From NCBI GenBank assembly GCA_900770635.1, contig CAAGLB010000043.1, forward strand, positions 21,479 to 85,478: a DNA stretch of 64,000 bases, read 5' to 3'. Source of the DNA: an uncultured Alistipes sp. Its GTDB lineage: Bacteria > Bacteroidota > Bacteroidia > Bacteroidales > Rikenellaceae. Position numbers and translations under genes: made by a program. Under the pieces are notes generated by a model. The model did no database searches. It had not been told where the DNA came from and was given only the letters and a program-made list of their open reading frames with translations. Shown one piece after another: positions 8,714 through 15,896 of the stretch (its first letter is position 1; every line of letters starts with the position of its first letter).

Positions 8714-10204
8714 CTACTTCACTCTGAGCTTTTTACCAATAGATAGTATGGCATCTTTCTCGATGTTGTTGAGCTCACATAGCCTCTTTACGGTTGTATC
8801 ATACTTTACGGCGATGTGACCGAGAGTATCACCATCCTGAATCGTATGGTATTTAGCACTCTGTGAAGGATTGCTACTCTGCTTATTTTTGCTTGGTGTT
8901 GCAGAGTTCTTGCCAACAATAATTTGGTCGCCTACACGATACATCTTGGGCTCTGTCAAGCCATTAAGTTTCATGAGGTCATCAACTGTGATATTGTAAC
9001 GGTTTGCAATAACCCAGTATGAGTTATCCTCGGCGGTAAGGGTGTGATATATATACTCGGGCTCAGCCTCACCTGCGCTAACCTGCAATACTATGCCAAT
9101 GCCCAAGATCGCATCTTTATCGATGTCATTAAACTCGCAAAGTTGTGTTACGCTCATTCCATACTTTACGGCAATATGGCTTAGTGTCTCGCCACTTTCA
9201 ACAGTATGGTATGTAGCACCTTTTGAAGTAGTTGCTTCTTTATTACTATTGTTTAATGAAACCTTGCTATCTGCATTGTTCTTTGAGGGTGCTGGCTGAG
9301 GAATATCCTCACCCATGTATCGTCCCTTGGTGGTGCTCTTTGTTGGTGGATCATACACTGTCAGAGCAATACCACCACGAGGAAGCCCACTATAAGCATT
9401 GTTATAGCGTGATGTTGGAATCTCAACGCTTGTGTTTACTGGACGATTTTCATCTGTCGTGCGATGCTTGAATAGCCACTCGTATGCCTCGTCCATATAG
9501 AATGTGCGGGCATATATCGAGTGTCCAGCGCCTACCCACTCGTCATAACGTAGGCGAGGTGTTTGTGGGTTGGCTGCCTCCATAGCCGTTTTCACACGTC
9601 GTGACTCGCTCACAGCAACCGAGGCATCACCTGTGCCATGCATAATCCATAGTGGCACCTCGTTGAGTTTGCCAAGGGCTGAGGCACGAAGCGTTGAGCC
9701 TCCGCATAGGGCTATAGCTGCTGCTGTATGCTCAGGATATGTAGCTGCAAAGTCGAGCGTTCCGTAACCTCCAAGACTCATGCCTAAGACATATAGGCGT
9801 GTAAGATCAACATCGTAACGCTTTGACACCCACTTAATAACATTCATAAGACGTTCGGGGCGCCACCAGTCGCCATGATTTACCTGTGGAGCTATGACCA
9901 CAGCATTTACCTTGCGGCCACGCTTTACAGCATCAATGGTTCCGTATTTGCGCACGGTGCTAAGGTCTGTGCCACTAAGGCTGCGACCATGCAAAAAGAG
10001 CACTATTGGCATCGGACTTTTTATCTCAGCAGAATCTGGGTGCTCAAGACGTTTAGCACGCATATCTTCATAGTCTTCAGGTAGATACAACCAGAAGTTA
10101 TAGCCATTTTGCACTGAGTCGCGCATAGCATATAGCTGTGCTGATGAGCGTGTTGACATTAGTGTTCCGAGCACCACCAATATTAGCAAAATTACCTTTT
10201 TCAT
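8714..10204 (-). CDS. Secreted alpha/beta-hydrolase esterase with three LysM domains
   Basis: A 496-residue exported protein. A signal peptide (1 to about 23, ending RSSAQ) leads into an esterase/PHB-depolymerase-like alpha/beta-hydrolase: LFLHGRSLSG near the oxyanion hole, the nucleophile elbow GMSLGG, Asp in MHGTGDASV and His in WVGAGHS, so the catalytic triad is complete. After a Ser/Thr/Asn-rich linker come three LysM repeats (beginning YHTVESGETLSHIAVKYG, YHTLTAEDNSYWVIANRY and YHTIQDGDTLGHIAVKY) that should bind peptidoglycan or chitin-like glycans. The likely role is deacylation of a cell-wall or dietary glycan ester (inference). Translation from ATG 10204 gives the better signal peptide; an earlier ATG at 10216 exists. 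Confidence 0.88.
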   Translation of the reverse strand: MKKVILLILVVLGTLMSTRSSAQLYAMRDSVQNGYNFWLYLPEDYEDMRAKRLEHPDSAEIKSPMPIVLFLHGRSLSGTDLSTVRKYGTIDAVKRGRKVNAVVIAPQVNHGDWWRPERLMNVIKWVSKRYDVDLTRLYVLGMSLGGYGTLDFAATYPEHTAAAIALCGGSTLRASALGKLNEVPLWIMHGTGDASVAVSESRRVKTAMEAANPQTPRLRYDEWVGAGHSIYARTFYMDEAYEWLFKHRTTDENRPVNTSVEIPTSRYNNAYSGLPRGGIALTVYDPPTKSTTKGRYMGEDIPQPAPSKNNADSKVSLNNSNKEATTSKGATYHTVESGETLSHIAVKYGMSVTQLCEFNDIDKDAILGIGIVLQVSAGEAEPEYIYHTLTAEDNSYWVIANRYNITVDDLMKLNGLTEPKMYRVGDQIIVGKNSATPSKNKQSSNPSQSAKYHTIQDGDTLGHIAVKYDTTVKRLCELNNIEKDAILSIGKKLRVK

Positions 10205-10373
10205 ATGTGTTAGCATTATGATGTATTGTAGTGATGTTATCTATGCTACGTAGTTCCTTGGGGTTATGGTGCGAAGTTAATACAATTATTTCGAAGTAAG
10301 GTACTTTAGCCTCAATATTCGCACTTTAAAAGCGTTAAGTGAGGGGTACACGTAAAAAATGAGCGCTAAAAAA

Positions 10374-10404
10374 TTGTGAGTTCACACGAAAATTATTATC
10401 TTCG
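10374..10404 (+). promoter_or_regulatory. pyrH promoter
   Basis: TTG (10374-10376), 20 bases, then TATCTTCG (10397-10404), one mismatch to TAnnTTTG. The expected transcript start near 10411 leaves the ATG at 10444 as the natural start and makes the frame opening at 10417 unlikely. It probably drives pyrH, the thioredoxin gene and frr. Confidence 0.55.
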
Positions 10405-10443
10405 CATTCGATATGTATGTTTAATCACATAGATAATCGAACT

Positions 10444-11160
10444 ATGTCAACAGCTAAATACAAGAGAATACTCCTTAAGCTCAGCGGCGAGTCGTTGCAG
10501 GGAGAGCAGAACTATGGCCACGATGTAAATGTTCTTCGTGACTATGCAGAGCAGATTAAGCGCATCAGCGAGATGGGCGTCGAGATAGGCATCGTCATCG
10601 GCGGTGGCAACATCTTCCGAGGTATCCAGGGTGCTGGTCGTGGCTTCGACCGTGTCAAGGGCGACCAGATGGGCATGCTCGCAACAATCATCAACTCGCT
10701 CGCTTTGCAGTCGGCGTTGGAGTCGTTGGGCGTTAAGTGCAAGGTGCTAACATCAATACGCATGGAGCCTATTGGCGAGTACTACTCAAAGGCTAAGGCT
10801 TTGGAGTATCTCGAAGCAGGATATGTGGTAATCATCGGCGGCGGAACATCCAACCCATACTTCTCAACAGACACCGCTTCGGCACTTCGTGGCATCGAAA
10901 TTGAGGCTGAGGTTATGTTCAAGGGCACACGTGTCGATGGCATCTATACTGCCGATCCCGAGAAAGATCCTACTGCCACCAAGTTCGATACCATCACCTT
11001 TGACGAGGTTATCAACCGCCGCTTAAAGGTCATGGACCAGACAGCATTTACCTTGTGTCGTGAGAACCACCTATCGCTCATCGTCTTCGACATGGACACT
11101 GTGGGCAACCTCGAGAAGGTTGTTAAGGGCGAGAACATAGGAACAATAGTAACTGAGTAA
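10444..11160 (+). CDS. pyrH: Uridylate kinase (UMP kinase)
   Basis: A 238-residue bacterial UMP kinase of the amino-acid kinase fold; it phosphorylates UMP to UDP with ATP as a hexamer and is normally feedback-controlled by UTP and GTP. It shows KRILLKLSGESLQG at the N-terminus, VIGGGNIFRG, the nucleotide-site segment VIIGGGTSNPYFSTDTA, and the TRVDGIYTADPEKDP block. Its length matches the family. It heads a three-gene cluster with a thioredoxin-like gene 18 bases downstream and then frr. Confidence 0.97.
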   Translation: MSTAKYKRILLKLSGESLQGEQNYGHDVNVLRDYAEQIKRISEMGVEIGIVIGGGNIFRGIQGAGRGFDRVKGDQMGMLATIINSLALQSALESLGVKCKVLTSIRMEPIGEYYSKAKALEYLEAGYVVIIGGGTSNPYFSTDTASALRGIEIEAEVMFKGTRVDGIYTADPEKDPTATKFDTITFDEVINRRLKVMDQTAFTLCRENHLSLIVFDMDTVGNLEKVVKGENIGTIVTE

Positions 11161-11178
11161 CAATAAAATTTAAGAATT

Positions 11179-11865
11179 ATGGCAATCGAAAGCAAATACA
11201 AGAAGCGCGGATCAAACTTTTCGCTAATACTCATGCTCATCGTCCTCTTGGGAGTTGTTGCAGCAATCATCTGGTGGCCAGCAGGTGCTGAGGCTACCGA
11301 GGCTACTAAGGAGGCTACCGAGGAGGCTACCGAGGAGCAGGTTGCCCAGGAGCCTGAGCAGGAGGCACAAGAGCCAAAGAAGGAGCTCAGCGCCGAGGAG
11401 CAGGATGAGCTTGCCAAGGTTGAGGCAGCAACCATCATTCAGGTTGGCGACGCAGCTCCCGACTTCACTGTTGAGATGCTCGATGGTCGCAAGATAACAC
11501 TTTCGGAGCTTCGTGGCAAGGTTGTCATGGTATGCTTCTGGGCTACATGGTGTCCTCCATGCCGCCAGGAGATGGCTCATCTTCAGGAGGGTGTCATCGA
11601 CGAGTTTGCTGGCAAAGATTTTGTCGTACTGCCTATCTCTCGTGGCGAGAAGCGTGATGTTGTCGAGAAGTTCATCGCCGACAACGGTTATAAGTTTGCC
11701 GTAGGCCTCGACCCTGAGCAGACAATCTACAAGCAGTATGCTACAAACTACATCCCTCGCACCTTCATCGTCAACAAGAGTGGCAAGGTTGTTTACCGTG
11801 TAGCTGGCTACGACGAGGAGACAGCCAAGGAGGTTAACGCAGCCATCGCTAAGGCACTCAGATAG
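11179..11865 (+). CDS. Membrane-anchored TlpA/ResA-like thioredoxin
   Basis: A 228-residue thiol-disulfide oxidoreductase. One N-terminal membrane segment (about 14-33) leads to a low-complexity Glu/Ala/Gln/Thr linker (35-85) and then a TlpA-type thioredoxin domain with the CXXC site WCPPC (Cys125, Cys128) and the cis-Pro segment NYIPRTFIV. The catalytic domain should face the periplasm, where such proteins reduce or rearrange disulfides, for example in cytochrome c maturation or oxidative stress. It sits between pyrH and frr, genes that are often direct neighbours, so it looks inserted in this lineage. The linker is built from near-identical GAGGCTACC units in the DNA. The partner is unknown. 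Confidence 0.9.
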   Translation: MAIESKYKKRGSNFSLILMLIVLLGVVAAIIWWPAGAEATEATKEATEEATEEQVAQEPEQEAQEPKKELSAEEQDELAKVEAATIIQVGDAAPDFTVEMLDGRKITLSELRGKVVMVCFWATWCPPCRQEMAHLQEGVIDEFAGKDFVVLPISRGEKRDVVEKFIADNGYKFAVGLDPEQTIYKQYATNYIPRTFIVNKSGKVVYRVAGYDEETAKEVNAAIAKALR

Positions 11866-11896
11866 AAGAACCGAAAATAACTAATAACGTGATAAT

Positions 11897-12454
11897 ATGG
11901 ATACTAAGACTATTCTAAACGAAACTACTGACCGCATGCAGCGTGCTGTCGACCACCTTGTTGAGGAGTTGCTTAACACACGTGCTGGCAAGGCATCTGT
12001 TAATGTTCTCAACGGCGTATTTGTTGACTACTATGGCTCACAGACTCCTGTGTCGGGTGTTGCCAGCGTCACTGTTCCCGATGCTAAGACTGTGCTTATT
12101 CAGCCTTGGGACAAGAACATGATTCGTCCTATCGAGAAGGCTATCATCGACTCAAACATCGGCCTTACCCCATCTAACAATGGCGAGCATATCCGCCTCT
12201 CTATTCCACCTCTTACCGAGGAGCGTCGTAAGGAGATCGTGAAGAAGGTTAAGGGCGAGGGCGAGACTGCACGTATCAGCTTGCGTAATGCTCGTCGTGA
12301 TGCTGTCGAGGCGTTCAAGAAGGCTCAGAAGGAGGGCATGTCTGAGGACGAGCAGAAGGACGGCGAGACACAGGCACAGAAGCTCTTGGAGAAGTTCAGC
12401 AAGATTATCGATGTTGAGCTTGAGAAGAAAGAGAAGGAGATTATGACCGTATAA
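11897..12454 (+). CDS. frr: Ribosome recycling factor
   Basis: A 185-residue RRF, which with EF-G splits the post-termination ribosome into subunits. The typical features are the RAGKASVNVLNGV segment, YYGSQTPVSGVASV, QPWDKNMIRPIEKAI, and the helical C-terminus with RREIVKKVKGEGETARI-like residues and ARRDA. The length is exactly as expected. It is the last gene of the pyrH cluster; a strong hairpin follows within 40 bases. Confidence 0.98.
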   Translation: MDTKTILNETTDRMQRAVDHLVEELLNTRAGKASVNVLNGVFVDYYGSQTPVSGVASVTVPDAKTVLIQPWDKNMIRPIEKAIIDSNIGLTPSNNGEHIRLSIPPLTEERRKEIVKKVKGEGETARISLRNARRDAVEAFKKAQKEGMSEDEQKDGETQAQKLLEKFSKIIDVELEKKEKEIMTV

Positions 12455-12469
12455 TATCCTAATAAAATA

Positions 12470-12547
12470 GGGCAGCATCTACCGCTGCTTGCAATAAGTC
12501 CCGACAATGAGCAGTACGCTAAGTACAGCCCGTTGTCGGGACTTGTT
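12470..12547 (+). repeat. Two-hairpin intergenic repeat unit D1 (also frr terminator candidate)
   Basis: A small hairpin (GCAGC ... GCTGC), a short linker TTGCAATAAG, then a long hairpin: 15-bp stem 12493-12507/12533-12547 with one G-T pair and a 25-base loop containing GTAC-GCTAA-GTAC followed by AGCCC. The loop core matches the hairpins at 15.6-15.7 kb (minus) and 63.96 kb (plus). There is no long T-tract after the stem, so termination is plausible but not certain. Confidence 0.6.
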
Positions 12548-12552
12548 CATAT

Positions 12553-12601
12553 CGAGGCCCAATATAGCCCCTCTAATCAAAAGTTGTAGTGGCTACACTA
12601 C
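12553..12601 (+). repeat. Repeat unit D2, overlapping the CotH stop codon
   Basis: A small GGC...GCC hairpin, the linker CCTCTAATCAAAA (12570-12582), and a perfect hairpin GTAGTG-GCTA-CACTAC (12586-12601) that covers the stop codon of the convergent CotH gene. The linker is nearly identical to the one in the 15.6 kb copy (minus strand) and similar to the one at 63.94 kb. Confidence 0.5.
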
Positions 12602-14121
12602 TGCTTAGGTATCGACTGCGCCTTAACCTTAAAGAAATTCATCGACGAGTTGGTATCAAGGATGCGGTAGTCGTAGATGTTACCCCACTTCGCAGGGCGA
12701 TCCTTAATCTCGCAATCCTCCTCGGTGTCATTATCAACATAATTGCGTATCATGTCGTGCCAAACATTAATACGGCTGATAGAGGCCTGATAGTGGAATA
12801 GGTTGTTGGCAGGATTGCACAACTCGTTAAGCGCCTCAACATATATCTTGCGATAGTCGTCATACTTCAATATCTTGCCAATAAGCGGGCTCTTGTTCGT
12901 ATCGCCCCAGTTGAGTGGGTCGTGACGGCCTGCATCGCTCTGCACGCCGCAGTTGCTCGATGTGCCGAGGGTGTTGTCGTAGTCGAAAGGAATGAAGAAG
13001 AACTTGTAGTCGTCCTTATCTGACGAGTTGAAATAGATGTAGAAGTTGTTCTGGTTATTCCAATAGTCGTCCCACATGCCCACAACAACATTTACGGCAT
13101 AGGTGCGTAGCAACAGACGTACGTCGCACACCTTGGCAATCCAGTCGTGAAACTCCTTACCTTGGAGTTGTGTCAGGTTCTTCGTAAACTCTATGAGCTG
13201 CTCCTTAGCCGCCGCAAAGTTTTCGGTGTTGCTCTTTAGCTCGTATGTGTAGTTTGATCCTGAGTCATCATCCCAATGTATACCCGCATTATATATGTCG
13301 TTATAGTTGAGGTTAGCACCATATCTACACTTCCATAGGTTGTGCTTATGGTCGCCAAACAGTTCCTTACGCTTCTTGACATATTTGTCATCTATAGCCT
13401 CAATCATCTCATACACACCATAGTATGCCGCCTCCTTGTCGCCCTCGACATGAATCCATAGGCGGCAATATGAGCTATACGCAGCGGTCCAAATACCAAA
13501 ACGTCGGAACAGGTCGTAGCAGTAGAGCTCACGACAGTAGGCACGATCGTCCTTATGCCACTTCAAGTGAAGCTTACGCACGTTGTGCAACTCGTGAGCA
13601 TCGTCCTTCTGATATTTGCGCAGGTTGAGCATAAAGTGGCAGTGGTGCCAATCAGCGTCGTCACGCTTGTGCATCTCGCCACCATTACCCTCAGGGCGGC
13701 GGCGTGAGGTGTTGCCTCGTAGGCGCAAGCCCGCATCCACAAAGTTGTGCGTTTCGCCCTTCGACTTAAACTCGGCATCGCAATGGACATAGGTCGCAGT
13801 GTTGCTATCACGGTCATACTCTTTGAGCAGGGTATTCCATTGCTCCTCGGTTATTGTGATACGTATCTCGGGCAACACGTTCATATCGAACACCCAGTCC
13901 AACTCGCCAGCTGCCCACGCTGTGTCGGGGTAGTCGTTGTTTAGCGGTGGCTCGGGTTCTGGCTCGGGCTCGGGCTGAGGATTATCCTTATCATCATCGC
14001 CATCATCAGGATTTTGCCCAGTGCCGTAGTCAGGGAGTATAAACTCAGGATCGGGAGAACACGCCGTGATGCTAATAGCAACAACAAGCAAAATTGATAA
14101 TATGTGTGCTAACCTACTCAT
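12598..14121 (-). CDS. CotH-family secreted kinase-like lipoprotein
   Basis: A 507-residue predicted lipoprotein: signal peptide with lipobox ITAC, then an acidic and Pro-Glu repeat linker (about residues 30-65) and a CotH domain. CotH proteins are atypical secreted kinases, known from Bacillus spore coat phosphorylation; gut Bacteroidetes carry many exported paralogues of unknown substrate. Visible family features are GLRLRGNTSRR, YYGVYEMIEAIDDKYVKKR and the metal-binding FIPFDYDNTLG with its DxD. The start is ATG 14121 because a -7 box lies at 14140-14147, inside the region an earlier ATG (14142) would need for translation. It should be surface- or periplasm-tethered. Confidence 0.87.
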   Translation of the reverse strand: MSRLAHILSILLVVAISITACSPDPEFILPDYGTGQNPDDGDDDKDNPQPEPEPEPEPPLNNDYPDTAWAAGELDWVFDMNVLPEIRITITEEQWNTLLKEYDRDSNTATYVHCDAEFKSKGETHNFVDAGLRLRGNTSRRRPEGNGGEMHKRDDADWHHCHFMLNLRKYQKDDAHELHNVRKLHLKWHKDDRAYCRELYCYDLFRRFGIWTAAYSSYCRLWIHVEGDKEAAYYGVYEMIEAIDDKYVKKRKELFGDHKHNLWKCRYGANLNYNDIYNAGIHWDDDSGSNYTYELKSNTENFAAAKEQLIEFTKNLTQLQGKEFHDWIAKVCDVRLLLRTYAVNVVVGMWDDYWNNQNNFYIYFNSSDKDDYKFFFIPFDYDNTLGTSSNCGVQSDAGRHDPLNWGDTNKSPLIGKILKYDDYRKIYVEALNELCNPANNLFHYQASISRINVWHDMIRNYVDNDTEEDCEIKDRPAKWGNIYDYRILDTNSSMNFFKVKAQSIPKQ

Positions 14122-14139
14122 AGAATATATTTTATGGCG

Positions 14140-14147
14140 CAAATATA
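14140..14147 (-). promoter_or_regulatory. -7 promoter box of the CotH-family gene
   Basis: TATATTTG on the minus strand fits TAnnTTTG and lies 18 bases upstream of the chosen ATG at 14121. No clear -33 element is seen. Confidence 0.4.
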
Positions 14148-14166
14148 CAAAACTTTTCGTAATTAT

Positions 14167-15393
14167 CTATCGGCGGAGATCCAAGCCCGACGGTGCTTGA
14201 TATATGCGCAAACCAAATACTGGCGCAAGAGCCACAATGTATGACACAATCTCGGATTGTAGATGCTCGTATGGTATCCAGTTGACATTTGCCGAGAAAC
14301 AGTATATCTCGATAGGCAATCCCCACTCCGAGGGCTGCAACTGGCGCACCATAGATAGCATATCAGAGTTTGTGCGTGGATGATTTGTTATGTATGCGTT
14401 CACACTGCGCATGAATAGGTCGAGATTTGTGAGCATAGCTCCCTCGGGCGAACGTAGCTCGATGCCCTCCAACGCACACTTGGCAAGCTCGCTCTTGCCC
14501 ATCGACTCAATAAACTCGGGCGTAGCAAACTGAACACTCGTAAAGTCGATGTTTAGCGATCGTTTTATGCGTCGGCCACCTGTCTCGAACATCGCCTGCC
14601 AGTTGTCAAACGGCTCGTTGATAAGCAGATATGGAGGTATCGTCTGCAAAGTGTTGTCCCAGCCACGAATCTTCACTGTTGTCAGCGCCACCTCCTCGAC
14701 GACGCCGTCGACACCATGCTTTGGCATCGATATCCAGTCGCCCACCTTGAGCATCTTGTTGAGCGACAGCTGAATGCCCGCCACAAAGCCGAGGATGCTA
14801 TTCTGGAATATCAACATGAGTACCGCTGCCGAAGCACCCAAACCTGTGAGCAGCATCACTGGCGACTTGTCGATGACTATGGCAACGATGAGAATTGCTG
14901 CAATCATCATCACTATAACCTGGCCTGTCTGCATAAGGCCTTTTATTGGTCGGCCATGAAGCGCAGGACGTGTGTCGGCAATGGCAAAGGCCATGCGTAT
15001 TATGGCGTTGAAGAAGCGAACAAATGCCACAACAATATATATTTCAACACCTCGTGATATTATTGTCGAAAGCAGATTGTGGCTCTCCTCATTGGGCAAG
15101 GCCATTGGCAGCAGCGCATAAATTATTAGCGGTACTGCGATGCTGCACATGCGCACTAACACCTTGTGGTCTAACAACATATCGTCCCACTTAGCACTTG
15201 TCTTATGCACAATCTTACTCACTATGCGCAGCACAAGCTGACGCAATACCACGTCGACAGCCAGAGCGAGAAGCACTATGAGCAGCAGCACCACCCACTC
15301 GTCCACCATGTCGGCAATGCGTGTAGCACACCCCCACTTTGTGAGCGTTGTGTTCACCCAATCTATAATATTATTTTCGCCATGCTCAATCAT
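14167..15393 (-). CDS. Mechanosensitive channel, MscS family (YbdG-like)
   Basis: A 408-residue small-conductance mechanosensitive channel, expected to open under membrane tension and release solutes during osmotic downshock. It has four to five membrane segments before the conserved pore helix ASAAVLMLIFQNSILGFVAG, then the beta domain start KVGDWISMPKHGVDGVVEEV and a long cytoplasmic part ending YQAPSGLDL. Length, RPIKGLMQ and the C-terminal region resemble E. coli YbdG (MscM) more than MscS itself. It is probably transcribed on its own; the CotH gene downstream has its own -7 box. Confidence 0.9.
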   Translation of the reverse strand: MIEHGENNIIDWVNTTLTKWGCATRIADMVDEWVVLLLIVLLALAVDVVLRQLVLRIVSKIVHKTSAKWDDMLLDHKVLVRMCSIAVPLIIYALLPMALPNEESHNLLSTIISRGVEIYIVVAFVRFFNAIIRMAFAIADTRPALHGRPIKGLMQTGQVIVMMIAAILIVAIVIDKSPVMLLTGLGASAAVLMLIFQNSILGFVAGIQLSLNKMLKVGDWISMPKHGVDGVVEEVALTTVKIRGWDNTLQTIPPYLLINEPFDNWQAMFETGGRRIKRSLNIDFTSVQFATPEFIESMGKSELAKCALEGIELRSPEGAMLTNLDLFMRSVNAYITNHPRTNSDMLSMVRQLQPSEWGLPIEIYCFSANVNWIPYEHLQSEIVSYIVALAPVFGLRIYQAPSGLDLRR

Positions 15394-15515
15394 AATTTCA
15401 CATCGTTAAATTTGTTAAACACCGATTAAATGCGAAAGTTAGCAAAAATTGTGGAATAAATCGTTATGTGCGCCGCAAAAATATTCATTCACCGATAGGC
15501 TTGGCTTCAAAGATT

Positions 15516-15554
15516 GGGTATGATGGGTATGATGGGTATAATGGGTATGATGGG
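15516..15554 (+). repeat. 9-bp tandem repeat GGGTATGAT, four units
   Basis: Four back-to-back copies of GGGTATGAT (the third reads GGGTATAAT) followed by GGG. The copies are almost identical, so the array may vary in copy number between strains. It is non-coding and has no spacers, so it is not a CRISPR array. Confidence 0.9.
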
Positions 15555-15601
15555 CCGAGCAGTTAATTTAGCGATAGAAGGTAGTAGCTGTGGTCTTGAC
15601 A

Positions 15602-15680
15602 TGAAAAAGCTCCAGATGGGCTGTACTTGGTGACCACCGATAAATTTTGATTAGAGGAGTGCCGAGTGTTACACTCGGCA
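15602..15680 (-). repeat. Two-hairpin intergenic repeat unit A1
   Basis: Read on the minus strand: a perfect hairpin GCCGAGTG-TAA-CACTCGGC (15661-15679), the linker ACTCCTCTAATCAAAA (15645-15660), then the segment CCAAGTACAGCCCATCTGG leading to AGCTTTTT. Linker and core match units at 12.57 kb, 15.7 kb and 63.9 kb. Confidence 0.6.
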
Positions 15681-15685
15681 AAAAT

Positions 15686-15760
15686 GGCGACGATGGGCTG
15701 TATTTGGAGTACTGCTCATTTGGAGCTTTGATTGAAAGGCCGCAGATGCGCCTTTATAAC
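15686..15760 (-). repeat. Two-hairpin intergenic repeat unit A2
   Basis: Read on the minus strand: GGCGCATCTGCGGCC (small hairpin), the linker CCTTTCAATCAAAG (15726-15739), then GAGCAGTAC-TCCAA-ATACAGCCC. From the linker onward it aligns almost base for base with the copy at the right end of the window (63926-63986, plus strand). It is offset 77 bp from unit A1. Confidence 0.65.
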
Positions 15761-15811
15761 GAGAAATAAATTTGTTGTCAGAAGGGGTTAGATTTGGCTT
15801 ATCGCAAAAGT

Positions 15812-15861
15812 GAGCACCCGAGGATAGTACAAATAGTACAGCCTCGGGTGCTCAGCTTTTT
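15812..15861. terminator. Strong hairpin beyond fabG, likely terminator
   Basis: A perfect 12-bp stem GAGCACCCGAGG (15812-15823) with CCTCGGGTGCTC (15842-15853). The 18-base loop contains GTAC-AAATA-GTAC. It is followed by AGCTTTTT on the plus strand and ACTTTTG on the minus strand. It starts 36 bases after the fabG stop, so it should end the fab transcript. Its GTAC loop core links it to the nearby repeat family. Confidence 0.7.
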
Positions 15862-15896
15862 GGGATAGGTCAAAGATGACCCCTTATCACAACAAA

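Larger units (their letters stand above)
15394..15896. other. 503-base gene-free region with repeats and hairpins
   Basis: No coding sequence is supported. From left to right it holds the upstream region of the mscS-like gene, a 9-bp tandem repeat (15516-15554), two units of a dispersed two-hairpin repeat (15602-15760, minus orientation), and a strong hairpin just beyond the fabG stop (15812-15861). Confidence 0.8.

Noticed and set aside
11281..11420. Coding tandem repeat in the thioredoxin gene as a mobile element
   Set aside because: The near-repeats of GAGGCTACC simply encode a low-complexity Glu/Ala/Thr linker in frame; there are no element boundaries.
15516..15554. CRISPR array
   Set aside because: Units are 9 bp, directly abutting and without spacers; there are no cas genes in the window.
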